In this document: piece after piece, positions 51,198-60,290 of the stretch
Position numbering within the stretch: position 1 is the stretch's first letter
How the letters are laid out: each line of letters opens with the position of its first letter
Source: Shewanella phaeophyticola
GTDB taxonomy: Bacteria > Pseudomonadota > Gammaproteobacteria > Enterobacterales > Shewanellaceae
DNA: 64,000 bases
Assembly: GCF_025398315.1 (NCBI RefSeq)
Contig: NZ_JAODOQ010000001.1
Location: 186,001-250,000 of the forward strand
Direction of reading: 5' to 3'
Translations under genes and position numbers: made by a program
Notes under the pieces: model-generated
Told to the model about the DNA's origin: nothing
Seen by the model: only the letters and a program-made list of their open reading frames with translations
Databases searched by the model: none

Positions 51198-51322
51198 GGT
51201 GTCTAATCAAGGCGATGTAGCTTAAATAGCATTTGGCATAGTGATGATGGTGAGAAGTCATTGCTTCATTAGCCACATCATTCACGGTCATGCTCGCTTC
51301 TCTTTTTAAGAGTATCTAGTTA
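51198..51322 (+). other. attC: Candidate long attC site next to the IS110-family element
   Basis: It starts GTCTAAT and ends GTTAGAC, a complementary pair of cores; GTTAGAC fits GTTRRRY. The arms are imperfectly complementary over about 50 bases, with matching blocks such as CTTAAA and GCAT..GTG..ATGATG on the left and their complements on the right. A further inverted pair (AATAAGGTG at about 51190 and CACCTTATT at about 51336) lies just outside the cores. At about 125 bases it is long but within the range of chromosomal integrons. Confidence 0.45.
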
Positions 51323-51349
51323 GACGTTCAGCTCACCTTATTGCGCGAC

Positions 51350-52393
51350 TTATCCTTTTAAGAATCGTTGTTCATCAAACACCGTTTTGTTCTTCAGCAT
51401 GAAATAGACGCAGCGGCCAAGCTTATGTGCCAGTGCAGACAACGCTTTTGCTTTACTCATTCGTTTTTGTAATCGATTAAGGTAGTTACGTGCTTTGTCA
51501 TTACCACGTAGGTAAAGCACCGCTGCTTCGGAGAATGCCCATTTCAAATGAGCATTACCGATTTTATTGCCATTTGTGCCGTAGGTTTTACCGGCTGACT
51601 CCGCTTTGCATTTGACCAATCGAGAGTATGACGCAAACTTTTGTACTGATTCAAATCGACTGATATCACCGATTTCATAGAGGATTGTCAGCGATAAAAT
51701 CTTACCAATGCCAGGTACTGTTTTAAGTAGTTCTAAATAGACGGGGTTATGGTTTTTGGCTTGTTTTTCGATGAACCATTCAACCTGTGCGAGTTCCTTT
51801 GCATAACAATCAAGTAGTGCCATGTCTAAATCAATGTTGCGCTGCACGATAGGGTCTTGATATTGCTCGCGAAGTTTTTGTCTTGCAGAGATGTTTTTAA
51901 GATTAAGTTCAGTTGCAGGTAAATTGTATTGGCTATTAGTGTTAACCACATGACCTTTAAGAATAGCGCCGTGACGGACAATCTTCATTCTACGACGTAG
52001 TAAGTCACGTGTTGCGCGCATTTCACTTGGATAATCATAAGCTATTGGAAAGTTACCACCACGCAGTAGTGTGGCAATTTTAAAGGAATCGACTTTATCA
52101 TTTTTGGTTTTACCACCGTGAATCGCCTTCATATAAAGCGCATGACCTAAGATAAAATCAATCCCAAGTTCAGCACACCAGTCGGACACCCAATACCAGC
52201 AATGCATGCACTCAACTCCGACAATTACATTGCCGATATAAGGTTCTAGAATGAGTAATAAGTCATCTTTACTGGCACCTATCTTTTTATGAGCTACAAC
52301 TTCCCCTTTAGAATCAATGATACAGACATAAAGTAAACGTGCATGTAAATCGATACCACAGTAGTATGGATGTGAGTTATTATAAAATCTCAT
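51350..52393 (-). CDS. IS110-family DEDD transposase
   Basis: 347 residues from ATG 52393, which has AGGAG eight bases upstream. The N-terminal RuvC-like DEDD domain is seen in YCGIDLHARLLYVCII, VIVGVECMH and GKTKNDKVDSFKIATLLR. The C-terminal Tnp_20 domain has LKTVPGIGKILSLTILYEIGDISRFESVQKFASYSRLV and the serine-bearing AESAGKTYGTNGNKIGN. IS110 enzymes use a noncoding bridge RNA from the element end to pick their target. The frame is intact. The gene lies between two attC-like hairpins, which is typical of IS110/IS1111 relatives that target attC sites. Confidence 0.9.
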   Translation of the reverse strand: MRFYNNSHPYYCGIDLHARLLYVCIIDSKGEVVAHKKIGASKDDLLLILEPYIGNVIVGVECMHCWYWVSDWCAELGIDFILGHALYMKAIHGGKTKNDKVDSFKIATLLRGGNFPIAYDYPSEMRATRDLLRRRMKIVRHGAILKGHVVNTNSQYNLPATELNLKNISARQKLREQYQDPIVQRNIDLDMALLDCYAKELAQVEWFIEKQAKNHNPVYLELLKTVPGIGKILSLTILYEIGDISRFESVQKFASYSRLVKCKAESAGKTYGTNGNKIGNAHLKWAFSEAAVLYLRGNDKARNYLNRLQKRMSKAKALSALAHKLGRCVYFMLKNKTVFDEQRFLKG

Positions 52394-52424
52394 TGAGTTT
52401 TCTCCTGTTGGTTTAGTCACCTTA

Positions 52425-52448
52425 AGCATACCGCTGATGCGGCTTGCT
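52425..52448 (-). other. Stem-loop upstream of the IS110-family gene
   Basis: AGCA-N2-CCGC-TGAT-GCGG-N2-TGCT forms a tight stem-loop within the 75 bases between the transposase start and the attC-like hairpin. Its position is where IS110-type elements encode the bridge RNA, but the space is short and guide loops cannot be assigned by eye. Confidence 0.3.
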
Positions 52449-52467
52449 AGGGAGGGGCTCAATGAGT

Positions 52468-52562
52468 ATCAAGTCACTTAAAAGGACAAATAACAGTTGG
52501 TTTTTGCTCCTTCGTCGCTTATTTTAGCCAACAATTATTTGCCTCTTAACGAGGCGTTGAGG
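52468..52562 (+). other. attC: attC-like hairpin on the far side of the IS110-family gene
   Basis: Left arm blocks TCACTTAAAAGG, CAAATAA and GTTGG pair with right arm blocks CCAAC, TTATTTG and CCTCTTAACGA in the correct order, ending in the core GTTGAGG (52556-52562). The loop carries ccttcgtcgcttattttagcc, similar to the loop of the attC at 50469-50562. It indicates that the cassette array once continued across the insertion sequence. Confidence 0.6.
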
Positions 52563-52690
52563 CTGTAGAATTTCTCCAAAATAGACGTTTTTAACGTCTA
52601 TTTACTAAAAAACAAATTGGTTGTTTTTTGAGCTTGCGGTGTGTCGATGCCTGTGATCTAATAGATATTATTCACCTACAGTAAATTGTT

Positions 52691-53035
52691 ATGGCCAACT
52701 ACAAGCCTGACTTATCCTGCCAAAGTAAATTCATTCCCATCAATTTTTCAGAGCAAATTTTGCCTGGCACATTCGAGTATGCCCTTTGTTATATTATCGA
52801 AAATAAACTCGATTTATCGGGGTTTGATGCTTGGTATCACAATGATAAAACGGGGGCGGCAGCGTATTCACCAGCAGTGATGCTCAAAATTATTTTACTC
52901 GGGTATGCGCATGGGTTAATTAGCAGTCGACGCATTGCTAAGGCGTGTGAAAACAATATTTTGTTCATGAGCGTGTCGGGTGATGTACAGCCACATTACA
53001 CATCGATAGCGGGTTTTGTGGCTAAAATAAATTAA
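52691..53035 (+). pseudogene. N-terminal fragment of an IS1182/IS5-type transposase
   Basis: 114 residues starting MANYKPDLSCQSKFIPINFSEQILPGTFEYALCYIIENKLDLSGFDAWYHNDKTGAAAYSPAVMLKIILLGYAHGLISSRRIAKACENN, the N-terminal domain of a DDE transposase. The catalytic DDE domain is absent. The homology ends exactly at the first copy of the 32-bp repeat at 53029, so the element was cut by, or recombined with, the RAYT-linked repeat. Confidence 0.8.
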
Positions 53036-53093
53036 CATGGCCACCCATAATAGTTGGCGATAAATTAACATGGCCACCCATAATAGTTGGCGA
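53029..53093. repeat. Two direct copies of a 32-base repeat; a third copy at 53762-53793
   Basis: AAATTAACATGGCCACCCAT followed by AATAGTTGGCGA occurs at 53029, 53062 and 53762. The copies at 53062 and 53762 are both followed by the same leader into a transposase gene. The unit is associated with this family of single-strand-type transposases and marks the duplication junctions. Confidence 0.85.
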
Positions 53094-53146
53094 AATAATA
53101 AACAGTGAACTACGCTTTATTTACCCTTTCCAAACGGTAATTAAAG

Positions 53147-53923
53147 ATGGCCAGACCAAGACAGACAATCGTGAGCCTGGAAGATACACCTTACTACCAC
53201 TGCTGTTCTCGTGTAGTGCGTAAGGCATTCTTATGTGGAATAGATAATTCAACAGGTGAGAACTTTGAGCATCGCCGTGAGTGGGTCGACTCCCGGATTC
53301 TAGAATTAGCGACTATCTTTGCCATTGATATCTGTGCTTATGCCGTGATGAGCAATCACTTACATGTGGTTATAAAAGTCGATGCTGATAAAGCAAAACA
53401 GTGGTCAGATAAAGAAGTGCTCATTCAATGGCACAAAGGCTTTAAGGGCACGTTGCTTACGCACAAATACCTAAAAGAAGAAGACCTTAACCAGTTTGAG
53501 CTTCAAACGGTTAATGAATGCATTACTGAATACCGTAAACGCTTAATTGATATCAGTTGGTTTATGCGCTCACTCAGTGAGCCTATAGCCAGAATGGCCA
53601 ACAAAGAAGATAAATGTACCGGAAGATTCTGGGAAGGCAGGTTTAAATCTCAGGCTTTGCTTGATGAAGCCGCAGTTTTAGCCTGTATGGCTTATGTCGA
53701 TTTAAACCCTGTCAGAGCCAAAATGGCTGCAACCCCAGAAACCTCAGATTACACCAGAAACAAATTAACATGGCCACCCATAATAGTTGGCGAAATAATA
53801 AACAGTGAACTACGCTTTATTTACCCTTTCCAAACGGTAATTAAAGATGGCCAGACCAAGACAGACAATCGTGAGCCTGGAAGATACACCTTACTACCAC
53901 TGCTGTTCTCGTGTAGTGCGTAA
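53147..53923 (+). pseudogene. REP-associated-type (Y1/IS200-like fold) transposase, copy 1, 3' end lost
   Basis: Residues 1-203 match copy 2: the HUH motif NHLHVVIK, WFMRSLSEPIARMANKEDKCTGRFWEGRFKSQALLDEAA and CMAYVDLNPVRAKMAATPETSDYT. After position 53756 the frame runs into the third 32-base repeat and the leader of copy 2, giving an unrelated tail. About 120 C-terminal residues are missing, so it is probably inactive. Confidence 0.85.
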
Positions 53924-54821
53924 GGCATTCTTATGTGGAATAGATAATTCAACAGGTGAGAACTTTGAGCATCGCCGTGAGTGGGTCGACTCCCGGATTC
54001 TAGAATTAGCGACTATCTTTGCCATTGATATCTGTGCTTATGCCGTGATGAGCAATCACTTACATGTGGTTATAAAAGTCGATGCTGATAAAGCAAAACA
54101 GTGGTCAGATAAAGAAGTGCTCATTCAATGGCACAAAGGCTTTAAGGGCACGTTACTCACACACAAATACCTGAAAGAAGACCTTAACTCATTTGAGCTT
54201 CAAACGGTTAATGAATGCATTACTGAATACCGTAAGCGCTTAATTGATATCAGTTGGTTTATGCGTTCACTCAGTGAACCCATCGCCAGAATGGCCAACA
54301 AAGAAGATAAATGTACCGGAAGATTCTGGGAAGGAAGATTTAAATCTCAGGCTTTGCTTGATGAAGCCGCAGTTTTAGCCTGTATGGCTTATGTCGATTT
54401 AAACCCTATCCGCGCCAAAATGGCAACAACTCCAGAAACCTCAGATTACACCAGTATTCAGCGTCGAATAAATTCAGCAATGAGAGGCGAGCAACCATCT
54501 GAGCTATTACCGTTTGTGGGTAATGAGCGACTCAATATGCCTAACGGGCTCATGTTCAGCGTGAAAGACTACATTGTACTGGTTGAAGATACCGGTCGGA
54601 TTATTCGAGAAGATAAGCGTGGTGCCATTAGTTCAAGTAGTCAGGACATACTGAATAGACTCAACATCCCCGCAGATAATTGGCTTAAAATCACCACTGA
54701 ATTTGGTGCGTTATTTAAAGGTGCTGTAGGTGCACTACCTGCCTTAACTGAATACTGTGAGCATTTAGACCGAAAACGACGACAAGGCGCATCAAATTGT
54801 CAACGTTGGCTGCAAGCTTAA
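53847..54821 (+). CDS. REP-associated-type (Y1/IS200-like fold) transposase, full-length copy 2
   Basis: 324 residues. The Y1-transposase-like domain carries the HUH pair in MSNHLHVVIKVD and the conserved GRFWEGRFKSQALLDEAAVLACMAYVDLNPIRA block; a further domain (residues about 205-324) ends RRQGASNCQRWLQA. Such proteins (RAYT relatives) act on single-stranded hairpin DNA. At the place where RAYTs have their nucleophilic tyrosine (YTRYFN-like) this protein has EPIARMAN, without Tyr. The first 400 bases are identical to copy 1; the later part differs by several percent. Confidence 0.85.
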   Translation: MARPRQTIVSLEDTPYYHCCSRVVRKAFLCGIDNSTGENFEHRREWVDSRILELATIFAIDICAYAVMSNHLHVVIKVDADKAKQWSDKEVLIQWHKGFKGTLLTHKYLKEDLNSFELQTVNECITEYRKRLIDISWFMRSLSEPIARMANKEDKCTGRFWEGRFKSQALLDEAAVLACMAYVDLNPIRAKMATTPETSDYTSIQRRINSAMRGEQPSELLPFVGNERLNMPNGLMFSVKDYIVLVEDTGRIIREDKRGAISSSSQDILNRLNIPADNWLKITTEFGALFKGAVGALPALTEYCEHLDRKRRQGASNCQRWLQA

Positions 54822-55343
54822 ATAAAACAGACTAGAAAATATTGTTTATCTACTGCTTGATTGATATCAGGTCTTTAGAGGTGCGCAGCGTTTAGTGTTT
54901 TTCTCCTGCAGCCTTCGTATAATCTTAAGTGGTAATATGTTTAGATTGAATTTGTCGATTTGAATAATAAAAAATAAGTAGATTTCCGCTCAGATGATTA
55001 AACATAAAGGCTTTCATGTTTATCGACCTAATCTTGGGTGGCATTTGTAGAAAAAGTATAAAGGCTTTCATGTTTATCGACCTAATCTTGGGTGGCATTT
55101 GTAGAAAAAGTAGTATTTTTAAAAGGCGTAGTAATTTAAATCTCAATTTAAAATCTGCAACTTAATATCAGTTACAATTGTGGTGGTGCCATCCTGACGC
55201 GAGGGGAGTGTAAAGCTCAACCATATCGATTAACCCACACTGATATGTCCAGTCATATTGTTTCATCTCATAGCTTTAACTGAATCCCTTTGCTATCTTT
55301 ATTGTAAGGCAGAGTCGCGCTCTGTTTTATTTCAGGAGAATGT
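54822..55343. other. Intergenic region with a 54-base tandem repeat
   Basis: About 520 bases between the transposase and the binding-protein gene. It contains two exact tandem copies (55004-55057 and 55058-55111) of a 54-base unit starting ATAAAGGCTTTCATGTTTAT and ending with GTAGAAAAAGT. The remainder is AT-rich without genes. The last 20 bases hold the AGGAG ribosome site of the next gene. Confidence 0.75.
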
Positions 55344-56351
55344 GTGGCTAAATTACTTGTATTGTTTGTTGTTTTTTGTCTAACCCCCATCTTTTCTGTC
55401 TATGGAAAAGAATTGAAGTTTGCTGTGGTACCTAAATTTAACAGTGCTTTTTTTGACCAAAGCAAAACAGGCTGTATAGATGCTGCGGCTCAAATAAAAG
55501 GTGTAGAGTGTTTATATCGGAAACCATATAAGTAACGTTAGGATGCAAGACCAGGTAATAACTCAACTGATTGATGACGGTGTAGATGGTATTGCTGTCG
55601 CCATCACACAATCTAAATATCTTGCCAAAAATAGCCTGAAAAGAGCTAAAGAAGCAGGTATCCCGATTATTACCTATGACTCTGATTTTGATGCTTCAAT
55701 TAACGAAGACCCTAATAATTTACGCCTGGCCTATATAGGTACTGATAACTTTGAATTGGGAAAATCATTAGGGGAAGAGTTGAAAAAACTTCGGCCAATG
55801 GGGGGACACTTATAATGCAATCTGGACGACCAGATTCTCCCAATTTAAATTTAAGACTGATGGGAGTCCGTTCCGCATTATCCGGGAAAAAATACGATGC
55901 ACCTCCTGGAGAATTGCTTAATAACGACTCGGGCTGGACTGAGGTTAGAGAACCTTTTTTTAATTTTGATCAACTTGATCGTTCCGTTAAGCAGATGGAA
56001 TCGGTTTTGAAAGGTAAGCCTGTAAAAGCAAACTCCTTTATTGCAGTTGGTGGTTGGCCGCAAAATAACCAAGTGCTTTACCGTCAAATGATTGCCCCGT
56101 ACCAGGAAAAAATTGATGACAACAAGGTCATTATTGTTATCACTGATACATCCGCTGAACAATTAACGATGTTGGGAGATAATCTTGCTCATATCAATAT
56201 TGGTCAAAACCCATACGAAATGGGAAGACAAGCCATTTTGACACTGTATAAGATTGTCACAAAACAAAAATACGACAAAACAATTCACACACCTATCAGG
56301 GTTTGTACTGCAGATAATTTTGATACCTGTACCAAGAATGTAGGGTTGTAA
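55344..56351 (+). CDS. Periplasmic sugar-binding-type protein (Peripla_BP_4), frame broken twice
   Basis: About 335 residues from GTG 55344 (AGGAG five bases upstream). A signal peptide ends near SVYGKE. The fold is that of ribose-type binding proteins: FAVVPKFNSAFFDQSKTGCIDAAAQ, VITQLIDDGVDGIAVAI, AKEAGIPIITYDSDF and YIGTDNFELGKSLGEEL. The first break reads cggaaaccatataagt where tat-cgg-GGn-CCn-ata (Arg-Gly-Pro-Ile) is expected; the second is in a run of six G. No ABC ATPase or permease lies nearby, so it may feed a sensor or a distant transporter. It lies at the end of the mobile zone. Confidence 0.8.
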
Positions 56352-56460
56352 CCATATTTAATTTTATCTGCTTCCCAATAATTACATGGCTAAACAGCGC
56401 TCACCCACAATGTCATTTATGTACATTATATGTAATGACTTGCAATGAGATGATCATGTT

Positions 56461-57794
56461 TTAGAAGTGCCATTGAACGTAAACCGTTTGGTAATTACTG
56501 CCACCTTTGATGCGTCCAAATGCAGAGCTGGTTTCAAAAATGCCAGATCGATGATGAATGGCATAGCCAAACCATATGCTATCTAATTTCGAGTTGTTGA
56601 ATAGATCGCCTATGTTGACGTCGAGAGAGAAATCAAGGTAGTTCAGTAATTTTGATGGTGTATAACCTTTCTCCTCGATCTCAGACCCTTCAATATAAGT
56701 CAGGTTGCTGACATATGAAAGTCCTTCTGCTACACCTAGTCTAAACCTCGGCTCTAGTTCGAATGTGTAAAATGCTTTAATCGCGACGACGCCTTCGGTT
56801 AAATTATTTTGCACCTTAGAGCTGTGATGCCATACCACGCCGGGCGTAAAGTAAAGCTCAATGGGTAAGGTAAATAGCGTTTTGGTCAATCGAGTACCAT
56901 AAAACAACGAACTCATTTGATTATTGTATGGGTCAGAACGCGTGTTCCAGCTTAATATCTCGTTGAGGTTAGACGGTGTTGCCCAGCCGTGTGAAAGCCT
57001 TAAAAATTCATCGCTGCTATCACTAAGGGGCGCAGAGTAATGGTGTTGTTTATTAGGTTCAGGGAAGAAGGCAACACCTAAAAATGACTCATACTGATAA
57101 GCGTTATCTATGGTTGGAAGGTTCGATACATTGTCTTCTAAACGATTAACGCCGAACTGACCAAGCAGATAAAGATTACTGATCAAATGATACCGCGCTT
57201 CAAGTCCTGCATTAACTTGAATACCGCCACCCACATCATATTGTTCTAACCCATAATAATACTGGTTAAAGTCATCGCTTTTCCATTGAAACTCTGCGTA
57301 AGGTGTGAGTTTCCAGTTTCCTTGCTGCCAGCGATATTTCGTGCGCGTATACGCATAACTGCGCTTGTAAGAGTCTGATAATAATGCAACATCAGCCTCC
57401 CATGGTCGTGATTGAATTTATATTGTAAACCAAAATCGAAGGCTTGAGCTTGAGATTGATTCTGTAATTCTTTTGGTATGTCGACGAAACGAAAGCGGGT
57501 ATAGGCATTAATCTGGTGTTCGCCTTGTTGCCACAAGTGTACACCGCCCTCCATACCATTGATAAAAATATATTCATTTTCAAACTTCAATAGCGGCAGA
57601 ACATCATAGACTTCATCGTCCTCAACTGCATAGGGAATATCACCCCGACGAATACCGATAGCTATGCCCCAATTGTCAGTATTATGGTTTACTTGCTCTT
57701 GTGTAACTTCTTTTGCTGCGAGTGATTGAGGCGCTATGAGTGATGCCGATAATGCTAGCGTGCTGAGTAATTGAATTAAGGTCATTATTTTCAT
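56461..57794 (-). CDS. MipA/OmpV-family outer membrane protein, frame broken near 57400
   Basis: About 440 residues in two frames (57809-57246 and 57234-56461, with the true frame continuing between them). The segment NWGIAIGIRRGDIPYAVEDDEVYDVLPLLKFENEYIFINGMEGGVHLW is the MipA/OmpV start, and the protein ends with the aromatic outer-membrane signal VYVQWHF. The true frame through the gap reads WEADVALLSDSYKRSYAYTRTKYRWQQGNW. The break at gaccatgggag may hide gac-GGG-CCa-tgg (Asp-Gly-Pro-Trp). MipA/OmpV barrels act as scaffolds or small porins. It is alone on the minus strand. Confidence 0.8.
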
Positions 57795-58115
57795 CAGGCA
57801 GTGGGGCATAACTATAGAATGCTACAGATAAGTTAAAAATCAAGTTATTACCTTGGAATAACTGAGTTGTGCTCTGCTGAGGAAATCTACATTTGCCTTC
57901 GGCATGTCGAAGAATCGCCTGCTTTAGCCTAACTGCCGTAAAATCATTATAAAAATGGGTCGTTCAAAATGAAAAGTTCATTAACGATATGGCTTATTAT
58001 GGGAGGGAATTACGGGAAAGCTATAGGGGTGCTAAGCTTTGATAGTATGCAACGGCAGCATAACAATGTGTTTACTGTATTGTAGGTGTTATGTCTTGAA
58101 CTAAAGGAGAAGAGT
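57795..58115. other. Intergenic stretch
   Basis: About 320 bases between the divergent MipA/OmpV and DUF4287 genes. Both promoters should lie here. The 3' end carries AAAGGAGAAGAGT, the ribosome site of the DUF4287 gene. No other structure is recognised. Confidence 0.4.
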
Positions 58116-58659
58116 ATGGATCAAGCACTGCAAACGATGATTGATAATATGCCTGAAAAAACAGGTAGAAAATTAACCGAGTGGTTTGAAATATTAAAAC
58201 AAGAAAATTTTGTTAAACACTCTGAGGCTGTAAAGTTTTTGAAAACAGAGCACGGTGTAACTCATGGGTTTGCCAATACCATTGTCACGCTGTCAAAAGA
58301 CACAGTGGATTCTCCTGATGATTTAATAGCAAACCAATATAGTGGTAAAGCATCTCTTAAACCCATTTATGACTTATTAATTTCAACCGTACAAAAGCTG
58401 GGTGACGATATTGTCATTACGCCCAAAAAAACAAGCGTCAGTATTATTCGAAAAAATCAATTTGCTTTAATTAAACCGGCCACTAAAACAAGAATAGATT
58501 TGGGTTTAAAACTTAAAGGTGTAGCAGTACAAGGGCGCCTAGAAAACTCTGGAGCCATTTGGCACAATGTGTACCCATAGAATACAGCTGCAACATGTCG
58601 CCGATGTTGATGATGAAATTATTAAATGGTTGTCTAAAGCCTATGATAGCTCTGTTTAA
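58116..58659 (+). CDS. DUF4287/DUF5655 domain protein, frame broken near 58550
   Basis: About 181 residues from ATG 58116. The N-terminal DUF4287 domain (MIDNMPEKTGRKLTEWFEILKQENFVKHSEAVKFLKTEHGVTHGFAN) is followed by DUF5655 (LKPIYDLLISTVQKLGDDIVITPKKTSVSIIRKNQFALIKPATKTRIDLGLKLKG). Beyond the break the correct frame gives THRIQLQHVADVDDEIIKWLSKAYDSSV. The DNA reads tctggagccattt where tctGGGCCattt (Ser-Gly-Pro-Phe) is expected, one extra A. This is the same GGGCC to GGAGCC change as in mpl. Function unknown. Confidence 0.85.
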
Positions 58660-58857
58660 TCAACAACTCACTGGTTCATTTATCGTTGCGGCCAATAGCA
58701 ATATTGATTAAATGCTTTCCCTAAGCACCTTAGTTAAGCACTTTTTGAGTACACGCCATTTTTCAACGCTTTATCTAGTTGACAATAATAGTGTCGACAT
58801 AACAGACTGTGTGGCAATTGTTTTTTAAAGCTTACAGCGTAAACGGAAATCACAAGC

Positions 58858-59563
58858 ATGCCACACCAAGATCAACCTCTTAGCGTCAAAATGGCGGCTC
58901 CTTTTTGTATATTACTGTTGGTGATATTGTTGTCTCAGGTCGTGGGGGTGTATGTCAGCAACAGCTTTTTAGCGTCAGGCGGGTTTAAAGGTTATTGGAT
59001 TTTAAGCCGGTTAGTATTGCCTTTTATTGTGGTGTTTTTATTGGCGATACCGTTAAAGCATCTGTACTTTTCTCGGCTTCACGATTAATCGTGAAACCCT
59101 GATATTTATGGGTGTGCTTTTTGGGCTTTTGTTGTGTTTGTTTGTTTATTTGCAATTTTTTGCTGAAGATTACTTATCTCACTACCGTCATGGTCGTTCG
59201 CTCGAAGGGCTTCGTGAGTCAGGCGCATTTCAACGTTTTTTAATTTTTACCGCGTCGACCATTATTGGTTGGGAGGTCATTCATAGAGGTTTTTTACTCG
59301 GTGGTGGGCAATATTGCTTAACCAAGCACTATAAGCTTAGCCCTACCGCAGCTGCGGTGATTATGACGATTATCGTTTGTATATTCGAAGTGTTATTTCA
59401 CATCAAAAAGCCAATTTATGAAGCCGTAGGGATGATTTTTGCCTCGCCTTTATTGTCTTATTTAACCCTCAAAACTCGCAGTTTATGGCCTGCGTTGACT
59501 TTCCATTTACTCATTGAACTCGCGTTTGGTTTTTCGGCGTTTTATTATACCAATCCGCATTAG
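58858..59563 (+). CDS. CPBP-family intramembrane protease-like protein, frame broken near 59075
   Basis: About 235 residues in two frames (58858-59088 and 59108-59563). Hydrophobic helices are spread along the whole length. The CPBP (CAAX protease/bacteriocin-processing) motifs appear as TIIGWEVIHRGFLLGG (ExxxR-like, here EVIHR), VLFHIKKPIYEAVGMIFASPLLSYL and HLLIELAFGF. The break lies in ttttctcgg, compatible with one extra T. Substrate unknown; family members can process bacteriocins or act as immunity proteins. Confidence 0.75.
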
Positions 59564-59798
59564 AATTTGCTCTTTTAGCGAAAATTATCAGTGAGGTATT
59601 CGAGGCAGCCTTTTGAAAACATAGTCGTTCTCAGCAAGTCGTGGCTGAGAGCGATAATAAAGTGATTGTGCGAGCGGCATAAAACCTAGGGCAAAGCTGA
59701 TTTGAAATTGCAGGGGGATTTTATCGTTATTGCTGACCACAAATGAATGGATGTGATCAGCTGAAAATTTGAAACGTCATTAAGGAAGTTGTAGTTAT

Positions 59799-60290
59799 TT
59801 AGGCTTCTTCTACGGGCTTATCTTTTAATGAATCAGCGGTTTTATCTGTTAACGTAATAAGCACGCCAGTTAAAAGACTCATGCTGTAGCCAAGCATTGC
59901 ACCAATCATAAGGGGCGGGACAATTGCAGCAATATCGGCATTTAAAGCGAATGTGATACAGCAGCCAATAAATGTACCAGGGATAAACGCAAAGTTTTTA
60001 TTGCTCGCTTGTAGGCACATAAATGCAGTCACAATACCGGTTAATGCATAGCTAATGATAGATGATCCCAATACACCACTGCCTGCAATAATTAACCATC
60101 CCCAAAATACCCCCGAAAGATTCGTCATCATTGCCATCATCATTCCTTTAACGCCCGTTTCGGTTTGCGCGAAAAAGGTGCTGCAACCCAGAAAGCCGAC
60201 CCATGTCACCAGATGAAACACATCCGCAAGCCCGGCCCAAACAGCTGCTAATAAGCCTGCAGAAATTGCAATTTGCCAACGATGCGCCAT
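59799..60290 (-). CDS. DUF1097 membrane protein (YcdZ-like)
   Basis: 163 residues with five TM helices. The pattern GLLAAVWAGLADVFHLVTWVGFLGCSTFFA and the repeated Gly-rich helices match DUF1097, small inner-membrane proteins of unknown function. GAGAGGCGATT supports ATG 60290. It stands alone. Confidence 0.8.
   Translation of the reverse strand: MAHRWQIAISAGLLAAVWAGLADVFHLVTWVGFLGCSTFFAQTETGVKGMMMAMMTNLSGVFWGWLIIAGSGVLGSSIISYALTGIVTAFMCLQASNKNFAFIPGTFIGCCITFALNADIAAIVPPLMIGAMLGYSMSLLTGVLITLTDKTADSLKDKPVEEA

Noticed and set aside
55004..55111. Possible CRISPR array
   Set aside because: Only two adjacent copies with no unique spacer between them and no cas genes in the window.
57392..57583. 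63-residue minus-strand frame inside the MipA/OmpV gene
   Set aside because: It is an out-of-frame shadow; the MipA/OmpV signature is in the other frame.
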